From Bradyrhizobium sp. BR13661 (GTDB lineage Bacteria; Pseudomonadota; Alphaproteobacteria; Rhizobiales; Xanthobacteraceae): 64,000 bases of DNA. Shown here piece after piece: positions 31,534 through 39,387 of this stretch (position 1 is the stretch's first letter; the number at the start of each line of letters is the position of its first letter). The DNA lies in the NCBI RefSeq assembly GCF_029892425.1, contig NZ_JARXWB010000010.1:124001-188000 (forward strand), read 5' to 3'. Under the pieces are notes generated by a model, which was given only the letters and a program-made list of their open reading frames with translations, ran no database searches and had not been told where the DNA came from. Made by a program: the position numbers and the translations under genes.

Positions 31534-32868
31534 TTACTGCTTCAGCGTCTCCAGAAACCGCACCGGCTCGCCCTGCGAGGGCGTCACCAGCTCACCCTGC
31601 CACATCACGCGACGGCCGCGCACAAACGTGCCGACGGGCCAGCCCGTCACGCGGACGCCGTCATAGGGCGTCCAGCCGGCCTTGGAGGCGACCCATTTGT
31701 TGGTGATGGTTTCGCTGCGCTTCAAATCAACGACCGTAAAGTCGGCATCGTAGCCGGCCGCGATACGACCCTTGCAGGCCATGTTGTAGAGACGCGCGGG
31801 GCCAGCGCTGGTGAGATCGACGAAGCGCGCCAGCGACAGGCGCCCCGCATTGACGTGATCGAGCATCAGCGGCACCAGCGTCTGCACGCCGGTCATGCCG
31901 GAGGGCGAGGCCGGATAGGTCTTCTGCTTCTCTTCCAGCGTATGCGGGGCGTGGTCGGAGCCGAGCACGTCGACGATCCCCTGCTCGATGCCGCGCCAGA
32001 TCCCGGCGCGGTGATCGGCTGATCGCACCGGCGGGTTCATTTGCGCGAGCGTGCCGAGCCGCTCGTAGCATTCGGGCGCAACTAGCGTGAGATGATGCGG
32101 CGTCGCCTCGCAGGAAGCGACATCCTTGTGGTCGCGCAAGAACTCGATCTCTTCCTTGGTCGAGATGTGCAGCACATGGATGCGCTTTCCGGTCTCATGC
32201 GCGAGCTTGACCAGGCGTTGCGTCGCCATCAGGGCCGCGGTCTCGTCGCGCCAGACCGGATGCGAGCGCGGGTCGCCCTCGATGCGCAGCGACTTGCGAT
32301 CGTTGAGGCGATACTCGTCCTCGGCGTGGAATGCGGCGCGGCGGCGGATCACCTGGAAGATGCGGCGCAGGCTCTCGTCGTCCTCCACCAGCAGCGCGCC
32401 CGTCGAGGAGCCGATGAACACTTTCACGCCGGCGCAGCCCGGCGCGCGCTCCAGCACCGGCAGGTCCTGCACGTTCTCGCGGGTGCCGCCGATGAAGAAG
32501 GCGAAATCGCAATGCATGCGGTGATGGGCGCGCTTGATCTTGTCGGAGAAGGTCGCCTCGGTCACGGTGAGAGGCGACGTGTTCGGCATCTCGAACACGG
32601 CGGTGACACCGCCCATCACGGCGCTGCGCGAACCCGTTTCGAGGTCTTCCTTCTGCTCCAGCCCGGGCTCGCGGAAATGCACCTGCGTGTCCATCACGCC
32701 GGGCAGGATATGCAGACCCTTGCAGTCGATCACTTCGGCCGCGGAAGCCTGCGACAGCGGACCCAGCTCGGCGATGCGGCCATCGGCGACGCCGATATCG
32801 CGAACGCCCTCGCCGTCCTGGTTGACGACGGTGCCGCCCCTGAGGATCACATCGAAACGCTGGGTCAT
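31534..32868 (-). CDS. Dihydroorotase-family amidohydrolase with altered metal motif (444 aa)
   Basis: The fold and most motifs are those of dihydroorotase/AllB-type cyclic amidohydrolases: GVMDTQVHFREPG, AGVKVFIGSSTGALL, LHISTKEE, CEATPHHLTL and the catalytic Asp in GSDHAPHT. The first histidine of the usual DxHxHxR metal motif is Gln62 here; His64 is kept. Such a change would weaken or remove one metal ligand, so the protein might be a low-activity or regulatory dihydroorotase paralogue or act on another substrate. The ATG at 32868 has GAGAGG upstream. It is divergent from ygfZ. Confidence 0.78.
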   Translation of the reverse strand: MTQRFDVILRGGTVVNQDGEGVRDIGVADGRIAELGPLSQASAAEVIDCKGLHILPGVMDTQVHFREPGLEQKEDLETGSRSAVMGGVTAVFEMPNTSPLTVTEATFSDKIKRAHHRMHCDFAFFIGGTRENVQDLPVLERAPGCAGVKVFIGSSTGALLVEDDESLRRIFQVIRRRAAFHAEDEYRLNDRKSLRIEGDPRSHPVWRDETAALMATQRLVKLAHETGKRIHVLHISTKEEIEFLRDHKDVASCEATPHHLTLVAPECYERLGTLAQMNPPVRSADHRAGIWRGIEQGIVDVLGSDHAPHTLEEKQKTYPASPSGMTGVQTLVPLMLDHVNAGRLSLARFVDLTSAGPARLYNMACKGRIAAGYDADFTVVDLKRSETITNKWVASKAGWTPYDGVRVTGWPVGTFVRGRRVMWQGELVTPSQGEPVRFLETLKQ

Positions 32869-32964
32869 GGAGCCTCTCTCATCCCCAAGCGCAGGGCTCG
32901 AGGTCTTGTCGTTTATGCTTTGCGGGCTTACGTTCCGGAGCACCATGTCGCAAGAGATTTTCGC

Positions 32965-33840
32965 ATGAAATCAGCGTTTCTTCCCGACCGGGGCGTGATC
33001 AAGGTCGCGGGCGATGACGCGCGCAACTTCCTCAACGGCCTCATCACCACCGATGTCGACAGGCTCAAGCCGGGCCTGGGACGATTCGGCGCGCTGCTGA
33101 CGCCGCAGGGCAAGATCATCGTGGATTTCCTGATCACGGAAGCCCCTGCCGGCCATGGCGGCGGGTTCCTGATCGACTGCCCGAAACCGCTGGCCGACGG
33201 CCTCGCCACCAAGCTGAAATTCTACAAGCTGCGCGCCAAGGTGACGGTGGACAACCTCGATCTCGGCGTGCTCGCGGCCTGGGATGGCCAGCTGGCAGCG
33301 CAGCCGGACCTCGCCTTTGCCGATCCGCGCAATCCTGAGCTTGGCACGCGCATCCTGATCCCCGAAGATCTCAAGCAGAAACTATCCGACCTGATCGGAG
33401 CCGACCTGGTCGATGCCGCCGACTACGAGGCGCATCGCATCGCGCTCGGCGTGCCGCGCGGCGGGCTCGATTTCATGTACAGCGATGCGTTCCCGCACGA
33501 GACCAACATGGATCGCCTCGCTGGCGTCGACTTCGACAAGGGCTGCTATGTCGGCCAGGAAGTCGTCTCGCGCATGCAGCATCGCGGCACCGCGCGCACC
33601 CGCAGCGTCAAGGTGCTGCTCGACGATCTCTCGCCTGAGGTGGGTGTCAGCGTCATGGCCGGAGACAAACAAGTCGGCACCATGGGCTCGTCGGCGAAAG
33701 GCAAGGGCATCGCGCTGGTGCGGATCGACCGCGTTGCGGACGCGCTCGATGCCGGGCAGGCGCTGACCGCTGGCGGACTCGCGCTGAAGCTGGCAGAACC
33801 TGATGTCGTTCGCGTTCCCGCCAAGCAGCCCATCGCATGA
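32965..33840 (+). CDS. ygfZ: Folate-binding protein YgfZ (GcvT-like, 291 aa)
   Basis: A YgfZ/IbaG-pathway protein that uses tetrahydrofolate to help assemble or repair certain iron-sulfur clusters. The signature KGCYVGQEVVSRMQHRG, with the conserved Cys, lies at about residues 192-208. The N-terminal GVIKVAGDDARNFLNGLITTDV is also typical. AAGAGA precedes the ATG. It overlaps tag by ATGA and opens a compact five-gene run. NadA, a 4Fe-4S enzyme, is encoded in the same window. Confidence 0.9.
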   Translation: MKSAFLPDRGVIKVAGDDARNFLNGLITTDVDRLKPGLGRFGALLTPQGKIIVDFLITEAPAGHGGGFLIDCPKPLADGLATKLKFYKLRAKVTVDNLDLGVLAAWDGQLAAQPDLAFADPRNPELGTRILIPEDLKQKLSDLIGADLVDAADYEAHRIALGVPRGGLDFMYSDAFPHETNMDRLAGVDFDKGCYVGQEVVSRMQHRGTARTRSVKVLLDDLSPEVGVSVMAGDKQVGTMGSSAKGKGIALVRIDRVADALDAGQALTAGGLALKLAEPDVVRVPAKQPIA

Positions 33841-34463
33841 GCCGTGCTCCCCGCCTGCATCCCGACGGAAAGACCCGCTGCCCGTGGCCCGGCGAAGATC
33901 CGCTCTACGTCGCCTATCACGACACCGAATGGGGCGTGCCCGAATATGACGACCGCGCTCTCTACGAAAAGCTGATTCTGGACGGCTTTCAGGCCGGCCT
34001 GTCCTGGATCACGATTTTGCGCAAGCGCGACAATTTCCGCAAAGCCTTCGACGATTTCCAGCCGGAGAAGATCGCGCGCTACACCGACAAGAAGGTGCAC
34101 GCGCTGATGAACGATGCCGGCATCGTGCGCAACAAGGCCAAGATCGAGGGCACGATCCTGAGCGCGAAGTCCTATCTCGACATCATGGAGAAGGGGCCCG
34201 GCTTCTCGAAGCTGCTGTGGGACTTCATGGGCGGCAGGCCCAACGTCAACAATTTCAAGACCACGGCGAGCGTACCGGCCTCGACGCCGCTGTCGGTGCA
34301 GATCTCCAAGGAACTGTCCTCGCGCGGCTTCAAGTTCGTCGGCCCGACCATCGTCTATGCGTTCATGCAGGCGACCGGCATGGTCAACGATCACCTCGTC
34401 GACTGCCACTGCCACGCGACCTGCAGCAAGCTGCAGCGCAAGCCGCGCCTCAAGGCCAAATGA
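33837..34463 (+). CDS. tag: DNA-3-methyladenine glycosylase I (208 aa)
   Basis: It removes 3-methyladenine from alkylated DNA. The zinc ligands are present (Cys15 and His28 near the N-terminus; His and Cys in VNDHLVDCHCH), as are YHDTEWGVPEYDD, QAGLSWITILRKRDNFRKAF and RGFKFVGPTIVYAFMQA. The glutamate that contacts the base in E. coli Tag (LEG-x-QAGLSW) is Asp here (LDGFQAGLSW). It overlaps the preceding ygfZ stop and the following HD-domain gene start (both ATGA), so expression is coupled. A C-terminal basic tail (KLQRKPRLKAK) extends past the core. Confidence 0.9.
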   Translation: MSRAPRLHPDGKTRCPWPGEDPLYVAYHDTEWGVPEYDDRALYEKLILDGFQAGLSWITILRKRDNFRKAFDDFQPEKIARYTDKKVHALMNDAGIVRNKAKIEGTILSAKSYLDIMEKGPGFSKLLWDFMGGRPNVNNFKTTASVPASTPLSVQISKELSSRGFKFVGPTIVYAFMQATGMVNDHLVDCHCHATCSKLQRKPRLKAK

Positions 34464-35074
34464 CGGCCAGGAAAATGTCACGCGGCGTGGAGTCCCGCGC
34501 CTGGCAGCGCATGCTGTCGGGCCGGCGGCTCGATCTGCTCGATCCCTCCCCGCTCGACATCGAGATCGCCGACATCGCGCATGGGCTGGCACGCGTCGCG
34601 CGCTGGAACGGACAGACGACCGGCGCGCATATTTTCTCGGTGGCGCAGCACACGCTACTCGTCGAGACCGTGCTGCGGCACGAGATGCCGCGCGTCGACG
34701 AGCGCATGCGGCTCGCAGCGCTGTTGCATGATGCGCCCGAATACGTGATCGGCGACATGATCTCGCCTTTCAAGGCCGTGCTCGATGGCCACTACAAGGC
34801 GGTGGAAAAGCGCCTGCTCGGCGCCATCCACATCCGCTTCGGCCTGCCACCGGTGCTGCCCGAGGAGATCACGCTCGCGATCAAAGCCGCCGATCGCGGC
34901 GCGGCCTATCTGGAGGCCACCGAGCTTGCCGGTTTCAGCGAGAGCGAGGCCAAGCGGCTGTTCGGCAAGGACCCGGGCCTCTCCGACAGCATCAGGCGCG
35001 ACTATCTGACGCCCTGGACCGCGGCGCGGGCCGAGAAGCAGTTTCTGGAGCGGTTTGGGGCGGTGTTCGCGTAG
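34460..35074 (+). CDS. HD-domain phosphohydrolase, YfbR/5'-nucleotidase-like (204 aa)
   Basis: An HD-superfamily metal-dependent hydrolase: His64 (SVAQHTLLVE), the His90-Asp91 doublet (ALLHDAPEYVIGDM) and a downstream Asp (IKAADRGAAYLE). This arrangement matches YfbR-type deoxynucleoside 5'-monophosphatases. The N-terminal region (SGRRLDLLDPSPLDIEIADIA) is typical of a broader rhizobial group. Its start overlaps the tag stop. A nucleotide clean-up role would suit its position beside a DNA glycosylase, though this is inference. Confidence 0.82.
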   Translation: MTARKMSRGVESRAWQRMLSGRRLDLLDPSPLDIEIADIAHGLARVARWNGQTTGAHIFSVAQHTLLVETVLRHEMPRVDERMRLAALLHDAPEYVIGDMISPFKAVLDGHYKAVEKRLLGAIHIRFGLPPVLPEEITLAIKAADRGAAYLEATELAGFSESEAKRLFGKDPGLSDSIRRDYLTPWTAARAEKQFLERFGAVFA

Positions 35075-35084
35075 GTGCGAGGTG

Positions 35085-35114
35085 GTGGGCACGGCGCGAT
35101 GCGCCTTTGCCCAC
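35085..35114. repeat. Short hairpin repeat, copy 2 (ggtgggcacggcgcgatgcgcc)
   Basis: GTGGGCA and TGCCCAC pair around CGGCGCGATGCGCCTT. The core is identical over about 20 bases to the hairpin at 27806-27843. It lies between the HD-domain gene and the phosphatase gene, within one transcription direction. Confidence 0.65.
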
Positions 35115-35152
35115 TCTACGGCGGTCGCTATAATCTTCGAAAAAGGTCCGCC

Positions 35153-35659
35153 ATGATCCATGTCTGTTCCCTCGCCGCCCTTCCCGAAACCGTCCGCCGC
35201 ACCGGGGCCAGCCATGTGCTGACTGTGATGGCCAATGTCGAGCAGGTGGCGCGGCCGGTGTCGGTGCTCCCTGCCAATCATCTCAAGGTGTCGATGGACG
35301 ACATTACCGAGGAGATGGATGGCTTTGTCGCGCCCTCCGAGGCCCATATCGACCAGGTGCTGAATTTCGTCCGCGGCTGGGACCGCGGCGCGCCGCTGGT
35401 GGTGCATTGCTATGCCGGCATCAGCCGCTCCACGGCGAGCGCATTCGCCGCCGTCTGCGCGCTCAATCCCGATCGCGACGAAATCGAGATCGCGAAGAAG
35501 ATCCGCGCGGCCTCGCCGATCGCCTCGCCGAACCGGCGCATCGTCGGTCTCGCCGACCGTGCGCTCGGGCGCAGCGGCCGCATGCTGCGCGCGCTCGACG
35601 AGATGGGCCCGGGCGAGATGCTGGTCGAGGGCCGCCCCTTCGTGATCGAGCTCGAATGA
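35153..35659 (+). CDS. Tyrosine-phosphatase-like protein (168 aa)
   Basis: A Cys-x5-Arg phosphatase loop VVHCYAGISRSTA places His85, Cys86 and Arg92 in the active site. An Asp pair in SMDDITEEMDG upstream may supply the general acid. The overall size and the MIHVCSLAALPETV start match a family common in alphaproteobacteria and annotated as protein tyrosine phosphatase. AAGG precedes the ATG at 35153. It lies 19 bp before the Nudix-type regulator. Substrate (protein, lipid or inositol phosphate) unknown. Confidence 0.8.
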   Translation: MIHVCSLAALPETVRRTGASHVLTVMANVEQVARPVSVLPANHLKVSMDDITEEMDGFVAPSEAHIDQVLNFVRGWDRGAPLVVHCYAGISRSTASAFAAVCALNPDRDEIEIAKKIRAASPIASPNRRIVGLADRALGRSGRMLRALDEMGPGEMLVEGRPFVIELE

Positions 35660-35678
35660 CAGCAGCGATCGTCATCGC

Positions 35679-36641
35679 ATGAGCGACAAGCTGCTGACGC
35701 CGATCGAGATCGGCCTGACTGCCGCGATCGTCGCGATCGAGGATCACGAGCCGCTGGTGCTGACTGCGCGCGGCGGCGACGGATTAACCGGGCTGCCGTT
35801 CGGTCCGTTCGATGCGCCGAGCCATCGCACCTTTGAGATCGGCCTGCGCGCCTGGGTCGAGGAACAGGCGGGCCTGCGGCTCGGCTATGTCGAGCAGCTC
35901 TACACGTTTGGCGACCGCGGCCGTCATGCGGAGGCCGGCGACACCGGCGCGCATATGGTGTCGATCGGCTATCTCGCGCTGACGCGCGCCGCCGAAGGCG
36001 CTGCGAATGCCGCGAGCTTCGAGCCCTGGTATCGCTTCTTCCCGTGGGAGGACTGGCGCGAGGCGCCGCCCGCGATCATCGCCCGTGACATCATCCCGGC
36101 GCTGACCGCATGGGCCGAGGAGGAGACGCCCGAGACCACGCGCGCGCTGCCACGCAAGGACCGCGTGCGATTCTATTTCGGGCTCGAGGGTGCGGCCTGG
36201 GACGAGGAACGCGTGCTCGACCGCTACGAGCTCTTGTACGAGGCCGGCCTCGTCGAGGAGGCGCGGCGCGACGGCAGGCCCGCGGCGCTCGCACGGAAAA
36301 CGCTGCCCGCGCTCGGCACCTCGATGCGGTTTGACCATCGCCGCATCCTCGCCACGGCGATCGCCCGGCTTCGCGCAAAGCTGAAGTATCGGCCTGTGGT
36401 GTTTGAACTTTTGCCTGCCGAGTTCACACTCACGGAATTGCAATACACGGTGGAGGCGATCTCCGGCCGTCACCTGCACAAGCAAAATTTCCGCCGCCTT
36501 GTGGAAACCGAGGCCCTGGTCGAACCGACCGGTGTGATGTCGACACAGACGGGCGGGAGACCGGCGGCGCTCTACCGCTTCCGCCGCGACGTGCTCCAGG
36601 AGCGACCCGCCCCGGGCTTGCGCGTACGCTCGCGGCGCTAG
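35679..36641 (+). CDS. nadQ: Nudix-winged-helix transcriptional regulator, NadQ/NrtR-like (320 aa)
   Basis: The N-terminal half is Nudix-like (AAIVAIEDHEPLVLTAR ... GLPFGPFDAPSHRTFEIGLR), but the box lacks the full catalytic Glu pattern. The C-terminal half has the winged helix seen in NrtR-type regulators (PAEFTLTELQYTVEAISG, HKQNFRRLVE, PAALYRF). In alphaproteobacteria a protein of this type, called NadQ in regulon reconstructions, controls NAD synthesis. The nadABC operon 11 kb away carries two matching palindromes, which supports the name. It ends the ygfZ-tag run. The assignment to NadQ is by recall and context. Confidence 0.68.
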   Translation: MSDKLLTPIEIGLTAAIVAIEDHEPLVLTARGGDGLTGLPFGPFDAPSHRTFEIGLRAWVEEQAGLRLGYVEQLYTFGDRGRHAEAGDTGAHMVSIGYLALTRAAEGAANAASFEPWYRFFPWEDWREAPPAIIARDIIPALTAWAEEETPETTRALPRKDRVRFYFGLEGAAWDEERVLDRYELLYEAGLVEEARRDGRPAALARKTLPALGTSMRFDHRRILATAIARLRAKLKYRPVVFELLPAEFTLTELQYTVEAISGRHLHKQNFRRLVETEALVEPTGVMSTQTGGRPAALYRFRRDVLQERPAPGLRVRSRR

Positions 36642-36690
36642 ACTAATAGTTGCGTGGTCGGCCCCTGCCCGCCGATTGCCAGGAGATCCC

Positions 36691-39384
36691 ATGTTCGACG
36701 CCCCGTTCGACGTCTTTGCCGTGATGATTGCGATCGCCGCGTTCCTGATCGCGCTGAAAGCGTCGAACCAGGCGACCGAGCTGCGCCGGCGGCTGGGCTC
36801 GCTCGAGGCGATGCTGCAAGCACAGCGACAGGTCCAGCCGCACCCACCGCTACCTGTGCAGGAGCAAGCCAGCACGCCCGCGGCAGAACCGCCGCCGCTT
36901 GCGCCGGAGGCCGAGGCCGCGCCGCCGCCGCTCGTCACCGAAGATGTTTCGCCGCCACCGCTCGAAGCCAAAAGCGAGGCCGCTGCACCGCCGCCGCTGC
37001 CCGCGCCGGAGCCCGGTTTCGAAGAACGACTTGGCACACGCTGGGTGGTGTGGATCGGCGGCCTCGCGCTCGCGCTCGGCGGCTTCTTCATGGTGCGCTA
37101 TTCGATCGAAGCCGGCCTCGTCGGCCCCGGCGTGCGTGTGTTCCTCGGCGGCCTGTTCGCAGCAGCGTTGCTGGGAGCCGGCGAGTTCACGCGGCGCAAG
37201 GAGAGCATCTCCAATATCCAGGCGCTGCCGATCGCCAACATCCCGGCGATCCTGACCGCGGCCGGAACGGCGGTGGCGTTCGCAACCGTGTACGCGGCCT
37301 ATGCGCTCTACGGCTTCCTGGTGCCCGCCACGGCGTTCGTGCTGCTCGGCATCGTTGCGATGAGCACACTCGCGGCCGCACTGCTGCACGGGCCGGCGCT
37401 CGCAGGCCTCGGCGTGGTCGGCGCCTTCGCGACGCCGGTGCTGGTCTCCAGCGGCAAGCCGGACTATTGGGCGCTCTATATCTATCTGGCCATCGTCACT
37501 GCCGCGAGCTTTGGCCTTGCCCGTATCCGTCTATGGCGCTGGCTGGCCGTGACGACGATCGTCTTCGCGGTGCTCTGGACCTTCCCGGGTCTCGACACCG
37601 GCGCGTCGCTGGTTGCGCCACATGCATTCCACGTGATGTCAGGCTTCGTGCTCGCCGCACTGCTCGTTGTCTGCGGCTTCATGTTCGGCCCTGATATCGA
37701 AGGTGGACAGATCGAGCCGGTCTCGTCGAGCGCGCTCGGTGCCTATCTGTTCGGCGCGATGTTGATCGTGCTGTCGAGCGCGCATGCTGACCTGTCGTTG
37801 ATCGCCTTCACGCTGCTCGTTGCGGCGACGCTGTTTGTCGCCTGGCGCGCGGAGGCTGCCGCCGGCGCGCTGGGCGCGGCGGCTGCGACGGTATTCATCG
37901 TCTTCGCCGAATGGGCGGTGCGCGCCAATCCTGACATGCTGGTGCTGCCGGGCGGCCCGATGCCGGGCATCACGCCGACCGCGATCGATAGCGCGGTGAC
38001 GCAGCATCTGGTGATGGCCGCGATCTTTGCCGCCGGCTTCGGCATCGCCGGCATCGTCGCGCAGGGGCGCTCGCATTTGGCGATCATTCCCGTGGTGTGG
38101 TCGGCAGCAGGCGTTGCCACCCCGATCGCGATCCTTATCGCGCTCTACGCGCGCATCGCCCATCTCGACCGCTCGATCCCGTTTGCGATCCTCGCGGTGC
38201 TGCTCGCAGCAGCTTTTGGCGCGGCCACCGAAATGCTGACCCGCCGCGAAACCCGGCCGGGCCTTGCGATTTCAACGGCGCTGTTTGCGACCGGCACGCT
38301 CGGCGCGCTGGCGCTGGCGTTGACCTTCGCGCTGGAGAAGGGCTGGCTCACCATCGCGCTGGCGCTGATGTCGCTCGGCACGGCCTGGATCGCGCTGCAG
38401 CGACCGATCCCGTTCCTGCGCTGGCTCGCCGCGATCTTTGCCGGCATCGTCACTGCACGCATTATCTACGATCCGCGCATCGTCGGCGATGCCGTCGGCA
38501 CCACGCCGATCTTCAACTGGCTGCTGTGGGGCTATGGCCTGCCGGCCGCCTCGTTCTGGGCGGCGAGTCTGTTCCTGCGCCGCCGGGGCGACGATGCGCC
38601 GCTGCGCATGGTGGAAGCCGCCGCGATCCTGTTCACCGCGCTGCTCGCCTTCATGGAGGTCCGCCATCTCGCGACCGGCGGCGACATGATCGCCTCACCC
38701 TCGCTGTTGGAGGCCGCCTTGCAGGTCTGCGTGGCGCTGGCCATGGCGATCGGGCTCGAGCGATTGCGGCTGCGCAGCCACTCGATCGTGCACAATGTCG
38801 GAGCGATCGTGCTCACGGCGATCGCCGGCGTCATCAGCGTGTTCGGCCTGCTGTTCCTGGAGAACCCGCTGCTGTGGCACATCGATGTCGGCGGCGTAGT
38901 GTTCAACCTGCTGCTGCTCGGCTATGCGCTGCCTGCGGTGCTGATGCTGCTGCTCGCTTATGCGGTGGTCGGCGAACGCGGCAAGATCTATGCGAACACG
39001 ATCGCAGGCGCGGCGCTGGTGTTTGCGCTTGTCTATCTGACGCTGGAGATCCGCCGCTTCTACCACGGCCCCTTCCTCACCAGCGGCGAGACCACGGGCG
39101 CGGAGCAATACACCTATTCGATCGGCTGGCTCGCCTTTGGCGTCGTGCTGCTCGGCATCGGTCTTCTCGTCAATTCCGAGCGGGCGCGGCTGGCCTCCGC
39201 CGCCGTCATCGCGCTGACGATCCTCAAGGCCTTCGTGATCGACATGTCGACGCTGACGGGCGTCTGGCGCGCGCTGTCGTTCATGGGCCTCGGCATCGTG
39301 CTGGTCGCGATCGGCTGGCTCTACCAGCGCATCCTGTTCCGGCGGCAGATTGCGCCACCGCCGGCTCCGCAGACGAGCACGTGA
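36691..39384 (+). CDS. DUF2339 polytopic membrane protein (897 aa)
   Basis: A large integral membrane protein with more than twenty hydrophobic segments. After one N-terminal helix there is a Pro/Glu/Ala-rich linker (about residues 50-110) and then the DUF2339 core, beginning LGTRWVVWIGGLALALGGFFM. Family function is unknown; a role in envelope or transport is only a guess. The ATG at 36691 has AGGAG six bases upstream. It is convergent with a chemotaxis receptor gene, the two stops being 3 bp apart, so their transcripts may overlap. Confidence 0.85.
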   Translation: MFDAPFDVFAVMIAIAAFLIALKASNQATELRRRLGSLEAMLQAQRQVQPHPPLPVQEQASTPAAEPPPLAPEAEAAPPPLVTEDVSPPPLEAKSEAAAPPPLPAPEPGFEERLGTRWVVWIGGLALALGGFFMVRYSIEAGLVGPGVRVFLGGLFAAALLGAGEFTRRKESISNIQALPIANIPAILTAAGTAVAFATVYAAYALYGFLVPATAFVLLGIVAMSTLAAALLHGPALAGLGVVGAFATPVLVSSGKPDYWALYIYLAIVTAASFGLARIRLWRWLAVTTIVFAVLWTFPGLDTGASLVAPHAFHVMSGFVLAALLVVCGFMFGPDIEGGQIEPVSSSALGAYLFGAMLIVLSSAHADLSLIAFTLLVAATLFVAWRAEAAAGALGAAAATVFIVFAEWAVRANPDMLVLPGGPMPGITPTAIDSAVTQHLVMAAIFAAGFGIAGIVAQGRSHLAIIPVVWSAAGVATPIAILIALYARIAHLDRSIPFAILAVLLAAAFGAATEMLTRRETRPGLAISTALFATGTLGALALALTFALEKGWLTIALALMSLGTAWIALQRPIPFLRWLAAIFAGIVTARIIYDPRIVGDAVGTTPIFNWLLWGYGLPAASFWAASLFLRRRGDDAPLRMVEAAAILFTALLAFMEVRHLATGGDMIASPSLLEAALQVCVALAMAIGLERLRLRSHSIVHNVGAIVLTAIAGVISVFGLLFLENPLLWHIDVGGVVFNLLLLGYALPAVLMLLLAYAVVGERGKIYANTIAGAALVFALVYLTLEIRRFYHGPFLTSGETTGAEQYTYSIGWLAFGVVLLGIGLLVNSERARLASAAVIALTILKAFVIDMSTLTGVWRALSFMGLGIVLVAIGWLYQRILFRRQIAPPPAPQTST

Positions 39385-39387
39385 GCG

